A stretch of DNA of 64,000 nt from Pseudomonadaceae bacterium (GTDB lineage: Bacteria > Pseudomonadota > Gammaproteobacteria > Pseudomonadales > Pseudomonadaceae). The stretch covers positions 124,001-188,000 of the forward strand of contig CAAFUS010000003.1 of the NCBI GenBank assembly GCA_900766265.1. Reading direction: 5' to 3'. Under the pieces are notes generated by a model. It did not search any database and was not told the DNA's origin. It saw nothing but the letters and a program-made list of their open reading frames with translations. Position numbers and translations under genes: made by a program. Positions 25,578-34,738 of this stretch are shown here, in pieces. Each line of letters starts with the position of its first letter. The first letter of the stretch is position 1.

Positions 25578-27608
25578 TCAGACTCTGAACGCGCCGATCA
25601 GCTGCTGCAGCTGATCCACCTGAGCGGTTAGCTCGCGGCTCGCCTGTTCGGCCTGTCCCGCCCCTTGCGCGGTGCGCTGGCCGGCCTGGCTGATGGCGAC
25701 GATGTTCTGGTCGATATCGTGGGCCACGGCAGTCTGCTCCTCGGCCGCGGCGGCGATCTGCTGGTTCTGGTCGACGATCGTGCCCACCGCCCCAAGGATG
25801 TTCTGCAGGGCCTGCTGAACCTGTGCCGACTGGCTGACCGTGTCGTCGGCCATCCGGTGGCTGGCGTGCATGGTCTTGACCGCCGCACCGACGCCCGACT
25901 GGAGCCGAGCGATCATCTGCTCGATTTCGGCGGTGGACTGCTGGGTGCGTCGCGCCAGGTTGCGCACCTCGTCGGCGACCACCGCGAAGCCCCGGCCCTG
26001 CTCGCCGGCACGTGCGGCCTCGATCGCCGCGTTGAGAGCCAGCAGATTCGTCTGTTCGGCGATGGCCTTGATCACATCGAGCACCTGGCTGATCGCCGTG
26101 CTGTCGGTGACCAGCTGGTTGATCACGCTCACCGACTGCTCGATTTCTCCGGCCAGCCGCTGGATGCTGTCGACCTGCGCGTCCACCACGCCCCGCCCGC
26201 TCAAGGTTTCCCTGTTCACCGCCTGTGCGCCGTCGACCGCCGCCGAAGCGCTGCTCGCCACCGCCTGGGCGGTGGCCGACATCTGGTTCATCGCGGTAGC
26301 GACCTGGTCGATTTGGCCACGCTGCTCGGTTACCGCATGGCTGCTGTCGGCGGCGATGCCCTCGACCGCGCCGGCCTGACGGTTGACCTCGCCCACCGTC
26401 TGCCCGACCCGTTCGATCAGTTCCCGGATACGGGTGATCGAGGCGTTGAAAACCTGACCCAGCTCGCCCATCTCGTCGCGGCTCTGGACCGTGAAACGGG
26501 CCGTCATGTCGCCCGCAGCCACCTGATCGAGCACCCGTCCGAGCGCCGACAGGGAGGCACGGGTGGACACGTAGAAAGCACTGTAGAGATAGACCACCAG
26601 CGCGAACACCAGCGCCAGCGCCGACAGCAGCAGAGTCACCACCAGCTGCTTGTCGTGCAGGCGCTCGCTCAAGCGCTGGTCAAGTACGGCCAACGAGGCG
26701 TCGTTGAAGGCGTAGGTCTTGGCGATCTCGGTGGTGAGCCGGTCGTAGAATTGCTCCCAGGGCTTATCCAGTGCGTCGGCCATGATCACTTCATCTTGGA
26801 TCAACTCGCTGCCGACCCGCAGGGAGTCGCGGCTGGCCTCGGCGGCGGCCTGCAGTTGCTCCTGGGCAGCGCCGACGCTGGTCAACGCATCCTGCAGCTG
26901 TGCGCCGTACTGGGCCTGGGTCTTTTCCAGCTCCAGTACCAAGCCATCCAGCGCATTGCTCGCATCCGAATTGAGAAACCCCTGGCCGAACGTGTAGGCG
27001 CCGACCGACCGCGCCTCGGCGAGCAGCGCGGTGACGGTAGGGGTCGTCGCGGTCAACAGTTCGCTCAGCTGGCGCACGTCGCTCTGGGTATCGACGCTCA
27101 GGCCCGATTGATTGGCGATCAGACGGATCAGCACCTGGGCATGGCCGAGCACCTGCTCGGCCATCGCCACCTTGGATTGCAGCGAGGGCTCCTTGCGCGC
27201 CGCCTCGAACGCGGTGGCCAGGGCATCGCGACGCGAGATGAACTCGGCGACCTGATCGCCCTCTTCACCTACCGGCACCAGAGCGCCCAGCTGCTGGGTC
27301 ACGGCCTCCTGGACTCGCGCCATCCGCGCGCTCAGCGCCTGGGAGTTACCGGCCTGCCCGATGATCGCCTCGATCCGCACAAGGTCCTTCCAGTCTTCCA
27401 GGCCACGGCGCAGCGACAAACCCGCCGCAAGCGGTTCGAGGCTCTGCAGCTCGACCTGAGTCGCGACGAGTTCCCTGTAGGAATCTTTCACCAGGAAATA
27501 GTTGGTGAGCAGCATGGGGACGAAGAACAGCACGCTGATCAGGCTGAACTTCATGCCGAAACTGAGGCGATTCATCATCGCCACTGCGGGATAGAGCAGG
27601 CGCTTCAA
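25578..27608 (-). CDS. Methyl-accepting chemotaxis protein
   Basis: 676-residue transducer. Membrane segments lie near residues 20-40 and 322-345 and bracket a large helical periplasmic sensor domain of about 280 residues. A HAMP domain follows, then the signalling domain with hairpin tip EQTNLLALNAAIEAARAG near residue 517. The start is TTG with GGGAG 7 bases before it; an ATG pair 10 codons later is the alternative. A FliA-type promoter lies upstream at 27684-27710, so it should be made with flagella. Ligand unknown. A related gene lies downstream of ampE in P. aeruginosa as I recall. Confidence 0.88.
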   Translation of the reverse strand: MKRLLYPAVAMMNRLSFGMKFSLISVLFFVPMLLTNYFLVKDSYRELVATQVELQSLEPLAAGLSLRRGLEDWKDLVRIEAIIGQAGNSQALSARMARVQEAVTQQLGALVPVGEEGDQVAEFISRRDALATAFEAARKEPSLQSKVAMAEQVLGHAQVLIRLIANQSGLSVDTQSDVRQLSELLTATTPTVTALLAEARSVGAYTFGQGFLNSDASNALDGLVLELEKTQAQYGAQLQDALTSVGAAQEQLQAAAEASRDSLRVGSELIQDEVIMADALDKPWEQFYDRLTTEIAKTYAFNDASLAVLDQRLSERLHDKQLVVTLLLSALALVFALVVYLYSAFYVSTRASLSALGRVLDQVAAGDMTARFTVQSRDEMGELGQVFNASITRIRELIERVGQTVGEVNRQAGAVEGIAADSSHAVTEQRGQIDQVATAMNQMSATAQAVASSASAAVDGAQAVNRETLSGRGVVDAQVDSIQRLAGEIEQSVSVINQLVTDSTAISQVLDVIKAIAEQTNLLALNAAIEAARAGEQGRGFAVVADEVRNLARRTQQSTAEIEQMIARLQSGVGAAVKTMHASHRMADDTVSQSAQVQQALQNILGAVGTIVDQNQQIAAAAEEQTAVAHDIDQNIVAISQAGQRTAQGAGQAEQASRELTAQVDQLQQLIGAFRV

Positions 27609-27683
27609 AGGACGTCTCCCGTATTGTTATTGGACGCAGCCGGGCGGCTGCTGAGCTCGTCGGAGGTGAGATCGTTATACGGG

Positions 27684-27710
27684 ATATCGACGGGGCGGCA
27701 GCCAACTTAA
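27684..27710 (-). promoter_or_regulatory. Sigma-28 (FliA) promoter of the chemoreceptor gene
   Basis: Minus strand TTAAGTTG-N11-GTCGATAT matches the FliA consensus TAAAGTTT-N11-GCCGATAA at 6 of 8 positions in each half with the exact spacer. It ends 75 bases before the TTG start. Confidence 0.65.
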
Positions 27711-27800
27711 GCAATGGCGATGTGCCGCCATAAGCGGGAAGGATGGCCCCCTGCCGGAGCGAGCCGGAACTCAGGGGGAAGCTACCGAAGCGCGTGCGGC

Positions 27801-28637
27801 TCAGGCGAACAGGGTAACTACGGCGAACACCGCATACCAGAGCGCCCCGGCACGAATCAGCAAGGCCCAGAGCGCATCCAGGCGCGCCACGCCCGGCTCA
27901 CCGAGGAACTGCTCGCCGAGGTCGGCCGCTGCCGGGCCGGCCTGGCCGAGCAGCCGATCAGCGGGCAATTCCCAGTGCAGCAGCTCGGGCAGCAGGACCC
28001 GATTGACAGCCACGAAGTTGCCGACCAGCGCGAAGCTTGCCGTGAGCGCCCGCACCGGCAGCCAGTCCAGCGCATGACGCACCTGCGCGGCCCGCTCGCG
28101 CAGCCCCTGGCTGGCGCCATGCTCGGCCACCAGCGCCACCAGCCGGTAGCCTAGCGCTACCAGCGGGCCAAGCAGCATGTACCAGAAGATCACCACGAAG
28201 AAGCTCTGGAAACCCTGCCACAGAAGGTGCCGCTCGATGCCCTCGAACAGCCCTCGCTGGCTGTCGGCGGTCAGCCCGAGGTCCCGCTCGGCCGCCAGGA
28301 CAGCGCCCTCCTGATCCTCGCGGCGCCACATGTCGCGAAGCGGTCCGAGCTGACGTTTCACATCGCCTCGCCCCAGGCTGTAGAGCACCACCAGCAGATG
28401 CACCGGGAGAATGAGCAGGCCGTAGGCCAGCGGCTCGAGGACCGCCAGCAGCACCGCCAGCGCCAGCACCGGCAACAGAACCAGCAGCGTCAGCAGCAAC
28501 CAGGGCGAACCGCTCAGCGACGGGTGCGCCTGCAGGCGGGTCTGCAGGGCCAGCCACCAGCCGTCGCGCTGTACCGCCAGACGCAGCGACGAGAACTTCT
28601 CGACCAGAAGCACCAGCAGCAGAACCAGAAAACTCAC
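27801..28637 (-). CDS. ampE: AmpE, inner-membrane regulatory protein of the ampDE operon
   Basis: 278-residue membrane protein with four or five hydrophobic stretches (residues about 1-10, 45-85, 145-170, 260-278) and a cytoplasmic loop GRGDVKRQLGPLRDMWRRED. AmpE belongs with the cobalamin-biosynthesis CobD-like fold and is encoded after ampD; it may sense cell-wall or beta-lactam stress, but its function is not settled. The start is GTG, overlapping the ampD stop (GTGA), so the two are translationally coupled. Confidence 0.87.
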   Translation of the reverse strand: MSFLVLLLVLLVEKFSSLRLAVQRDGWWLALQTRLQAHPSLSGSPWLLLTLLVLLPVLALAVLLAVLEPLAYGLLILPVHLLVVLYSLGRGDVKRQLGPLRDMWRREDQEGAVLAAERDLGLTADSQRGLFEGIERHLLWQGFQSFFVVIFWYMLLGPLVALGYRLVALVAEHGASQGLRERAAQVRHALDWLPVRALTASFALVGNFVAVNRVLLPELLHWELPADRLLGQAGPAAADLGEQFLGEPGVARLDALWALLIRAGALWYAVFAVVTLFA

Positions 28638-29200
28638 ATCACGCTCCTTGTTTTACAGATCGAGGCCGCGACCAGGCGGCGCCAGTCGAAGCACGGGCCC
28701 GGATCGGTCTTGCGTTGCGGCGCGATATCGCTGTGGCCGCAGACCCGATCGGGGGTGATCGCCGGGTAGTGCCGCTGCAGCAGCTGGCACAGCGGGATCA
28801 GCGCCTCGTACTGGGCCTCGGTGAAGGGCAGATCATCGGTGCCTTCGAGCTCGATGCCAATGGAGAAATCGTTGCAATTCTCCCGCTCGCAGAAGCACGA
28901 GACGCCGGCATGCCAGGCACGATCGAGGGTCGAGACGAACTGAGTGACCGCACCGTCGCGCTCGATGAGGAAGTGCGCCGAGACTCTGAGGTGGGCGATT
29001 TCCCCGAAGAAAGGGTGCTCGGCCGGATCCAGGCAGTTCTGAAAGAGCCGTTGCGCGTTGCCGGTGCCGAAACACCCGGGCGGCAGGCTGATGTTGTGCA
29101 ACACCAGCAGGGACACCTCGCCTGCGGGGCGCGCATTGAAGTTGGGCGAAGGGCAGTGACTGATGCCCTGGCACCAGCCTGTCGCGGAATCCAGCTGCAT
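28634..29200 (-). CDS. ampD: AmpD, 1,6-anhydro-MurNAc-L-alanine amidase
   Basis: 188-residue cytoplasmic zinc amidase of peptidoglycan recycling. It cuts the stem peptide from anhydro-muropeptides and so keeps AmpR-driven beta-lactamase off. Zinc ligands are His35 (LLVLHNIS) and the His and Asp in GHSDIAPQRKTDPGPCFDW, with WHAGVS and IGIELEG between. The start at 29200 (MQLDSATGWCQG) has AGGAG 6 bases upstream; a 19-codon longer frame is not used. It is followed by ampE with a 4-base overlap. Confidence 0.94.
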   Translation of the reverse strand: MQLDSATGWCQGISHCPSPNFNARPAGEVSLLVLHNISLPPGCFGTGNAQRLFQNCLDPAEHPFFGEIAHLRVSAHFLIERDGAVTQFVSTLDRAWHAGVSCFCERENCNDFSIGIELEGTDDLPFTEAQYEALIPLCQLLQRHYPAITPDRVCGHSDIAPQRKTDPGPCFDWRRLVAASICKTRSVM

Positions 29201-29270
29201 GGAGACTCCTGGGTCGAGGGAGCCCCCAAGCTTAAAGCGTCGTGCCGCTCTGCACACGTTCCAGCCGATG

Positions 29271-29987
29271 CTAGAACAGCTGCGGCTGGTCCGTGGCCTG
29301 GCGATCGCGCCGGGACGCCAGGCGGTCGGCGAGGCGGGTCGGTTCCGGCAGGCGGTAGCGCGTCACGTAGTCCATCACCAGCCGCGGCGCGGTGGCCAGG
29401 CTGACACGGTTGCCCGGCGAGACGATCAGCGGACGCACCTTGTCCTTGCTGCGCAGCACCGTGCCGATGACGTCGCCACTCTTGTCGAGCAGGTCGACCT
29501 GGGCGCCCCGGTTGAGGGCCAGTTCTTCATGGCGCCCGGTGAGAATCTTCTTCGCCACGCCAATCGTTGGTAGCCCGGTCACCACCCCCAGGTGGGCGGC
29601 GATGCCGAGCCGGCGCGGGTGGGCGATGCCCTGACCATCGCTGAAGATCATGTCCGGCAGCTGGGGCAGCGCCTCGAGTGCATGCAGCACGGCCGGCAGC
29701 TCGCGAAACGACAGCAAACCGGGGACATAAGGCATCGAGGTGGGAATCCGCGCCAAGCTCTGGGCCACCGGCTCCAGGGTGTCGGCGTCGAGCAGCACGA
29801 CCGCGGCGCGGGTGATGGCCCCGCCTTCCTCGAAGCCAACATCGACGCCGGCGATCAGCTTCAGCGGCCCGAAATCGTCTTCCAGGCGCACCTGCGCCGC
29901 GAGGATCTGCTGCAGTTCGCGGGCGGCGGCGGTGCTGCCGTCCCAGTCGCCGAATGGCGAGGCAAAGCGAGGCTCGGGAACGCTCAT
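29271..29987 (-). CDS. nfi: Endonuclease V (deoxyinosine 3'-endonuclease)
   Basis: 238-residue DNA-repair nuclease that nicks the second bond 3' to deoxyinosine. The three acidic catalytic sites are visible: AGVDVGF, then IFSDGQGIAHPRRLGIAAHLG and the substrate wedge region PYVPGLLSFRELPA; GLPTIGVAKKIL is also typical. The C-terminal tail (RLASRRDRQATDQPQLF) is hydrophilic. GGAGGAGTTC precedes the ATG. It stands alone between ampD and a divergent regulator. Confidence 0.92.
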   Translation of the reverse strand: MSVPEPRFASPFGDWDGSTAAARELQQILAAQVRLEDDFGPLKLIAGVDVGFEEGGAITRAAVVLLDADTLEPVAQSLARIPTSMPYVPGLLSFRELPAVLHALEALPQLPDMIFSDGQGIAHPRRLGIAAHLGVVTGLPTIGVAKKILTGRHEELALNRGAQVDLLDKSGDVIGTVLRSKDKVRPLIVSPGNRVSLATAPRLVMDYVTRYRLPEPTRLADRLASRRDRQATDQPQLF

Positions 29988-30145
29988 GAACTCCTCCAGG
30001 CTGATGAGCGTTGGATGCGGGAGCGGCGATCCGGTTCATCGTCGACGACTTATGGCTAACTGGACAGTGCGGCGAAAACGCACGACGATCACGCCGTAAC
30101 AGGGCCGATACGACCTTGATATCCGATAACAATCAGAAAAGCCCG

Positions 30146-31135
30146 ATGCAACTGCCTACCTGCTTCAAACGCATCAGCGTGCTCGCCACCGACGGCGTGT
30201 TCGCCTCCACCCTCACCCAGGCCCAGGACTTCTTCCACATGGCCGCCCTGCGTCACGCCCGCCAGCTCGGCCTCGAGACTCCGACGCTCGAGAGCCGCCT
30301 GACGAGCCCGGATGGCCGTCCGGTGACTACTTTCAGCGGCACGCGGATCGCCGTGGACAGCGGCCTGGACGAAGCCGACGCGATCATCCTGCCGGCCTTC
30401 TGGGGCGACTTCGATACGCTCTGTCGGCGCTACCCCGGCGTGATGCCCTGGCTACGCGAACGACACCAGGCCGGCGCTGCCATCTGCGGCGAAGCCACCG
30501 GGGTGTTCTGGATGGCCGAAGCGGGTCTGCTCGATGGCAAACAAGGGGCCACCCACTGGCGTTTCGCCGAAGAATTCGCGCGCCGGTTTCCCCAGGTCCA
30601 GCTCAACCCGGACAAGCACCTGAGCGACAGCGACAACCTTTACTGCGCAGGCGGCACCACCTCGGCGAGCGATCTCTATCTGTTCCTGGTGGAGCACTTC
30701 TGCGGCCCGAGCGTGGCCCAAGGCATGGCCCGCGACGTGCTGTTCGAGGTGCAGCGACGCTACAGCCCGGGCCGTATCGGCTTCGGCGGCCAGAAATTGC
30801 ACCTGGACACCAGCGTGCTGCAGATCCAGGAATGGCTCGAAGCGCACTTCGCCGAAAAATTTCGCTTCGAGGACGTGGCCCGCCAGCACGGCATGAGCAT
30901 TCGCAATTTCATGCGCCGCTTCCAGGCCGCCACCGGCGACAAGCCGCTGCACTACCTGCAGCGGCTGCGCGTAGAGACAGCCAAGGGCTTGCTGTCATCG
31001 ACGCGCAAGAGCATCAAGACGATTAGCTACGAGGTGGGCTACGACGATGCGAGCTTCTTCGCCCGTCTATTCCGCCAGCACACGGCACTCACGCCCAACC
31101 AGTACCGGCAGCAGTATCGGCATAAAAGCAGCTAA
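30146..31135 (+). CDS. GlxA-type transcriptional regulator (DJ-1/PfpI domain plus AraC HTH)
   Basis: 329-residue regulator. Residues 1-190 form a DJ-1/PfpI-like domain (RISVLATDGVFASTLTQAQD, then AAICGEATGVFWMAEAGLLD, where the Cys marks the nucleophile elbow), and residues about 220-325 a double AraC HTH ending in YEVGYDDASFFARLFRQHTALTPNQYR. Such regulators often control amine, betaine or amino-acid catabolism. The ATG at 30146 starts MQLPTCFKRISVLA; 45 further in-frame codons upstream look non-coding. The target is unknown: neighbouring genes are on the other strand. Confidence 0.87.
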   Translation: MQLPTCFKRISVLATDGVFASTLTQAQDFFHMAALRHARQLGLETPTLESRLTSPDGRPVTTFSGTRIAVDSGLDEADAIILPAFWGDFDTLCRRYPGVMPWLRERHQAGAAICGEATGVFWMAEAGLLDGKQGATHWRFAEEFARRFPQVQLNPDKHLSDSDNLYCAGGTTSASDLYLFLVEHFCGPSVAQGMARDVLFEVQRRYSPGRIGFGGQKLHLDTSVLQIQEWLEAHFAEKFRFEDVARQHGMSIRNFMRRFQAATGDKPLHYLQRLRVETAKGLLSSTRKSIKTISYEVGYDDASFFARLFRQHTALTPNQYRQQYRHKSS

Positions 31136-31194
31136 AAAGCTGGAATGGGATCGGCGCAGCGGAAAAGACTGCAAGCTTGACGGCTCCTCCAGCA

Positions 31195-31281
31195 CGTCGG
31201 GCGTGCAACCGCGCGGGTTTCACCCGCACTACAGGCTGCCTTTACGTCAAGCTTCCAGCTTCAGGCTTCCAACTGCTCTTC
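31195..31281. other. Hairpin and degenerate GCTTCAAGC-like repeats
   Basis: Between the GlxA-type regulator and zapE a hairpin GCGGGT-TTC-ACCCGC (about 31210-31225) could serve as a terminator. It is followed by a degenerate run AAGCTTCCAGCTTCAGGCTT (31248-31267) related to the heptamer arrays at 14853 and 21172. Confidence 0.5.
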
Positions 31282-32376
31282 CTACGGCTTATGCGGACGC
31301 GAAAGGAACTCGTGGGACTGCATTTCCAGCAGCCGGCTCAGGGTTCGCTGGAATTCGAACTCCAGCCGCCCGCCGGTATAGAGGTCCTTGAGTTCGACCT
31401 CGGCCGACAGGATCAGCTTGACGTTGCGATCGTAGAATTCATCGACCAGGTTGATGAAGCGCCGGGCCATGTCGTCCTTGGCGACGCCCATCTGCTCGAC
31501 GTTCGAGACCAGCACCGCCTCGAAGATCTTGCCCAGCTCGATGTAGTCGTTCTGGCTGCGGGGCCCGTCGCACAGCTCGCGAAACTCGAACCAGGCGACA
31601 TCGTTGGCGACCTTGCGCGCCTTGATCGCCCGGTTTTCGATCATCAGGGCTTCGTTTTCCTGCGCCTCGCAGTTCTCGGTGAGCAGGCTGCGGAAACTCT
31701 TTTCCAGACTCTGTTCGGCCTCAGGGCCGAGCGGCCAGTGGTAGAGCTCGGCCTGCTCGAGGGCCCGCAGCCGGTAGTCGATGCCACTGTCGACGTTGAC
31801 GATGACGGTGTGCTGCTTGAGCAGGGCGATGGCGGGCAGGAAGCGCGCCCGCTGCAGGCCGTCCTTGTAGAGGCCGTCCGGCACGATGTTGGAAGTCGCG
31901 ACCAGGCTGACACCGTTCTTGAACAGCTCATCGAGCAGGGTGGCGAGGATCATCGCGTCAGTGATGTCGGAGACAAAGAACTCGTCGAAGCAGATCACCC
32001 TCGCCTCGTCGGCAAAACGCTTGCCGATGATGGTCAGCGGGTTCTTCTCTCCCTTGAGGGTCTTCATCTCCTCGTGCACGCGCTTCATGAAGCGGTGGAA
32101 GTGAGTGCGCATCTTCTGCTTGAACGGCAGCGCATCGTAGAAGGTGTCGACCAGATAGGTCTTGCCGCGGCCGACGCCACCCCAGAAATATAGCCCCTTG
32201 ATCGGCTCCTGGGTCTTCTTGCCGAACAGCTTGCCGATCAACCCCGTCCTGTTGCGATCAGCGGCAATCAGGTCGTCATACAGACGCTGCAAGTGTCGCA
32301 CCGCAGTTTCCTGGGCTGCGTCGTGGAAAAAGTCGGGACGCTTCAGGTCGGCCTGGTAACGCTCAAGAGGGGTCAT
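31282..32376 (-). CDS. zapE: ZapE, cell-division AFG1-like ATPase
   Basis: 364-residue P-loop ATPase that joins the Z-ring during late division and helps under low-oxygen growth. Walker A is GGVGRGKTYLVD, followed by a Walker-B-like VICFDEFFVSDI and the sensor SLVATSN. The start MTPLERYQADLKRPDF at 32376 is the usual N-terminus of the family; a 26-codon longer in-frame start at 32454 exists. No strong Shine-Dalgarno marks either. It follows trpS on the same strand after about 160 bases. Confidence 0.9.
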   Translation of the reverse strand: MTPLERYQADLKRPDFFHDAAQETAVRHLQRLYDDLIAADRNRTGLIGKLFGKKTQEPIKGLYFWGGVGRGKTYLVDTFYDALPFKQKMRTHFHRFMKRVHEEMKTLKGEKNPLTIIGKRFADEARVICFDEFFVSDITDAMILATLLDELFKNGVSLVATSNIVPDGLYKDGLQRARFLPAIALLKQHTVIVNVDSGIDYRLRALEQAELYHWPLGPEAEQSLEKSFRSLLTENCEAQENEALMIENRAIKARKVANDVAWFEFRELCDGPRSQNDYIELGKIFEAVLVSNVEQMGVAKDDMARRFINLVDEFYDRNVKLILSAEVELKDLYTGGRLEFEFQRTLSRLLEMQSHEFLSRPHKP

Positions 32377-32537
32377 GGCGGGATCGGGGTAGTGAAACGG
32401 GGTCGCCACTTTAGCGGCGCCCTCGGTGCTTGGCAATTTGCTGAAATCGTTCAACCTGAGCCCTCGACTGGTTGGCGGGACGGCTGCGCCGGCACACTAA
32501 ATGGCGAGCCCGCTGCAGCCGGCTCACCGGGCCACCT

Positions 32538-33899
32538 TCAGGTACTGGCCAGGGTCGCCACGGCCGTGTGCAGCCGGAGCATGGCCGCGTCGCGCGCGCT
32601 GACGTCGCCATAATCGGGACTGTCGGCGATGCACTCGCCATCCAGCCACAGCGTGAACTGATTCCCCTCGTCGGCGCGAAGTTCCAGCGCGTCGGCACCC
32701 AGGCTCGCCAGCCGTTGGGTCACAGCGCCCACCGTCTTGGGATCGCTGAAAGGTCGCGAGAGCAGCAACTGCTCGCCATCGGCGGCCAGGAAACGGAAGC
32801 GGAAGCTGCCGTCCTGTTCGCGAAAACTGACGAATCGCGCGCTCTTGCCGGCTTTTTTCTTCGCCTTGGCGGTGCTCTGCAGCTCATTGCGGAACGAACG
32901 CAGCCCAACCGCCTCGCGCAGCTCCTGGAGGAACGGCGTGGCGGTACGGCGTGCCTTGGCCGCACCGGCCCGGAGGATGTCTTCCAGTTCCGACGGCTTT
33001 TCGATCAGGTGCTGGTAGCGCTCGCGTGCCTCGCCAAGCTCGCCCTCGAGCAATTCGAACAGGCGCTGCTTGGCCTCACCCCAGGCGAGCCCCTCGAGCA
33101 GCTGCTGGCGGAACTCGGCCTGCTGCCCGGGCGTGGAGAAGGCCTGGTAGAGCGTGAACAGGTGGGAATTGTCCGGGTCCTTCGGCTCGCCGGGAGCCCG
33201 GGAGTCAGTGACGATACGGGCGATGGAGTCCTTGAGCTGCTTGGCACTGCCGAACAGTGGGATGGTGTTGTCGTAGCTCTTGGACATCTTGCGCCCGTCG
33301 AGCCCCGGCAGGGTCGCCACGCTCTCCTCGATGACCGCCTCGGGCAGGGTGAAGAACTCGCGGCCCTGACCGAACAGGTGGTTGAACCGCTGACCGATGT
33401 CACGCGCCATTTCCACGTGCTGGATCTGGTCGCGGCCCACCGGCACCTTGTGCGCGTTGAACATCAGGATGTCCGCGGCCATCAGCACCGGATAGCTGAA
33501 CAGCCCCATGGTCACGCCGGCGTCCGGGTCCTCTCCGTTCTCGCTGTTCCTGTCGACCGCGGCCTTGTAGGCATGTGCACGGTTGAGCAGGCCTTTGCCG
33601 GCCACGCAGGTGAGCAGCCAGGTCAGTTCTGGAATCTCGGGGATATCCGACTGGCGGTAGAAGGTGACCCGTTCGGTATCCAGCCCGAAGGCGAGCCAGG
33701 TCGCGGCAATCTCCAGGCGCGAGCGCTGGATGCGCTGCGGGTCGTCGCACTTGATCAGGGCATGGTAGTCGGCGAGGAAGTAGAACGAGTCGGCATCGCT
33801 CTGGCGGCTGGCGACGATCGCCGGGCGGATCGCGCCGGCGTAGTTGCCCAGGTGGGGAGTCCCGGTGGTGGTGATACCGGTCAGGATGCGGGTGGTCAT
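32538..33899 (-). CDS. trpS: Tryptophanyl-tRNA synthetase
   Basis: 453-residue class I synthetase that charges tRNA-Trp. The HIGH-type signature is GTPHLGNYAGA and the KMSKS loop is intact (GLDGRKMSKSYDN). Most bacterial TrpS are near 330-350 residues; here about 110 residues (FVSFREQDGSFRFRFLAADG onward) extend the C-terminus, which I recall as a feature of Pseudomonas TrpS. The extension looks like a small beta-rich domain ending in LRLHTAVATLAST. A strong hairpin separates it from the hydrolase gene upstream. Confidence 0.94.
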   Translation of the reverse strand: MTTRILTGITTTGTPHLGNYAGAIRPAIVASRQSDADSFYFLADYHALIKCDDPQRIQRSRLEIAATWLAFGLDTERVTFYRQSDIPEIPELTWLLTCVAGKGLLNRAHAYKAAVDRNSENGEDPDAGVTMGLFSYPVLMAADILMFNAHKVPVGRDQIQHVEMARDIGQRFNHLFGQGREFFTLPEAVIEESVATLPGLDGRKMSKSYDNTIPLFGSAKQLKDSIARIVTDSRAPGEPKDPDNSHLFTLYQAFSTPGQQAEFRQQLLEGLAWGEAKQRLFELLEGELGEARERYQHLIEKPSELEDILRAGAAKARRTATPFLQELREAVGLRSFRNELQSTAKAKKKAGKSARFVSFREQDGSFRFRFLAADGEQLLLSRPFSDPKTVGAVTQRLASLGADALELRADEGNQFTLWLDGECIADSPDYGDVSARDAAMLRLHTAVATLAST

Positions 33900-33929
33900 G
33901 GCTGTCGTCTCGGCTCAAGCGGGGCAAGC

Positions 33930-33957
33930 GACGGCGAGGCCGCGGAGCCTCGCCGTC
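33930..33957 (-). terminator. Hairpin between hydrolase gene and trpS
   Basis: GACGGCGAGGC and GCCTCGCCGTC form a perfect 11-bp stem with a 6-base loop, 15 bases past the hydrolase stop and upstream of trpS. There is no T-run, so it could end the hydrolase message with Rho or be a trpS leader structure. Confidence 0.5.
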
Positions 33958-33972
33958 ATCGGGAGCGGTGGA

Positions 33973-34599
33973 TCACAGGCGCGGCAGCACCAGATCCTTC
34001 AATTCCACCAGCTTGCCGTGAAAAAAGTGCCCGCATTCTGCCACTTTCAGCAGCTCATGGGGCCGCTCGAGCGCCGCGCTAAAGGCATATACCGACTCGG
34101 GCGGGACCACTTCGTCGTCCTCGGGCTGGATGATCGTCAGCGCGCCGCCCTGCGGCATCGGCTTACCCGTCAGCCGCGAGACCGCGGGCGCGACCATGAA
34201 CAGGCGCTCGGGCCCCTGGCCCTGCTGCTCGAGACGGGCTGCCAGGCTTGCCGCGACGAAACCACCGAAGGAAAAGCCGAACAGCGTGACCGGCAGGCCG
34301 GGATGCTGCGCCTGCAGCCAGCGCAGCGCGGCCTCGGCATCGTCGACCTCGCCGCTGCCCATGTCGTGCTCACCAGCGCTGGCGCCTACGCCACGGTAGT
34401 TGAAGCGCAGGGTCGCGAAGCCGGCGTCGCGGGCGGTGCGCTGCAGGGTGGACACCACCTTGTTCAGCATGGTGCCGCCCTGCACCGGGTTGGGGTGGCA
34501 GACGAGCGCTACGCGGGTGGGCGCCGTCTGATCGAAGTAAAGGCCTTCCAGCGCGCCGCAGGGGCCTTCGAGGGAGACAGGATTTTCACGTATCAACAA
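33973..34599 (-). CDS. Alpha/beta-hydrolase family protein (COG2945-like)
   Basis: 208-residue small serine hydrolase. The oxyanion region is VCHPNPVQGGTM, then NYRGVG, the nucleophile elbow GFSFGG, a late Asp in IQPEDDEVV and a His in CGHFFHG. COG2945 proteins are predicted acyl-esterases of unknown substrate. The start is TTG with GGAG 8 bases upstream. It keeps the zapE-trpS-hydrolase-zapG order I recall from other Pseudomonas, so it belongs to the core genome. Confidence 0.83.
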   Translation of the reverse strand: MLIRENPVSLEGPCGALEGLYFDQTAPTRVALVCHPNPVQGGTMLNKVVSTLQRTARDAGFATLRFNYRGVGASAGEHDMGSGEVDDAEAALRWLQAQHPGLPVTLFGFSFGGFVAASLAARLEQQGQGPERLFMVAPAVSRLTGKPMPQGGALTIIQPEDDEVVPPESVYAFSAALERPHELLKVAECGHFFHGKLVELKDLVLPRL

Positions 34600-34738
34600 A
34601 GGGGGAACTCCGTGACCTCGGGTCGAGTCGACTCGTCTTGCTCAAACGCTAGCCGATGTCCACCGCGTCGTATCGCGGTATACAGGGCAGGTACGAGACG
34701 TTAACGTAAGCTCAGCCGTTTACCTAGAGGAAGGACTC

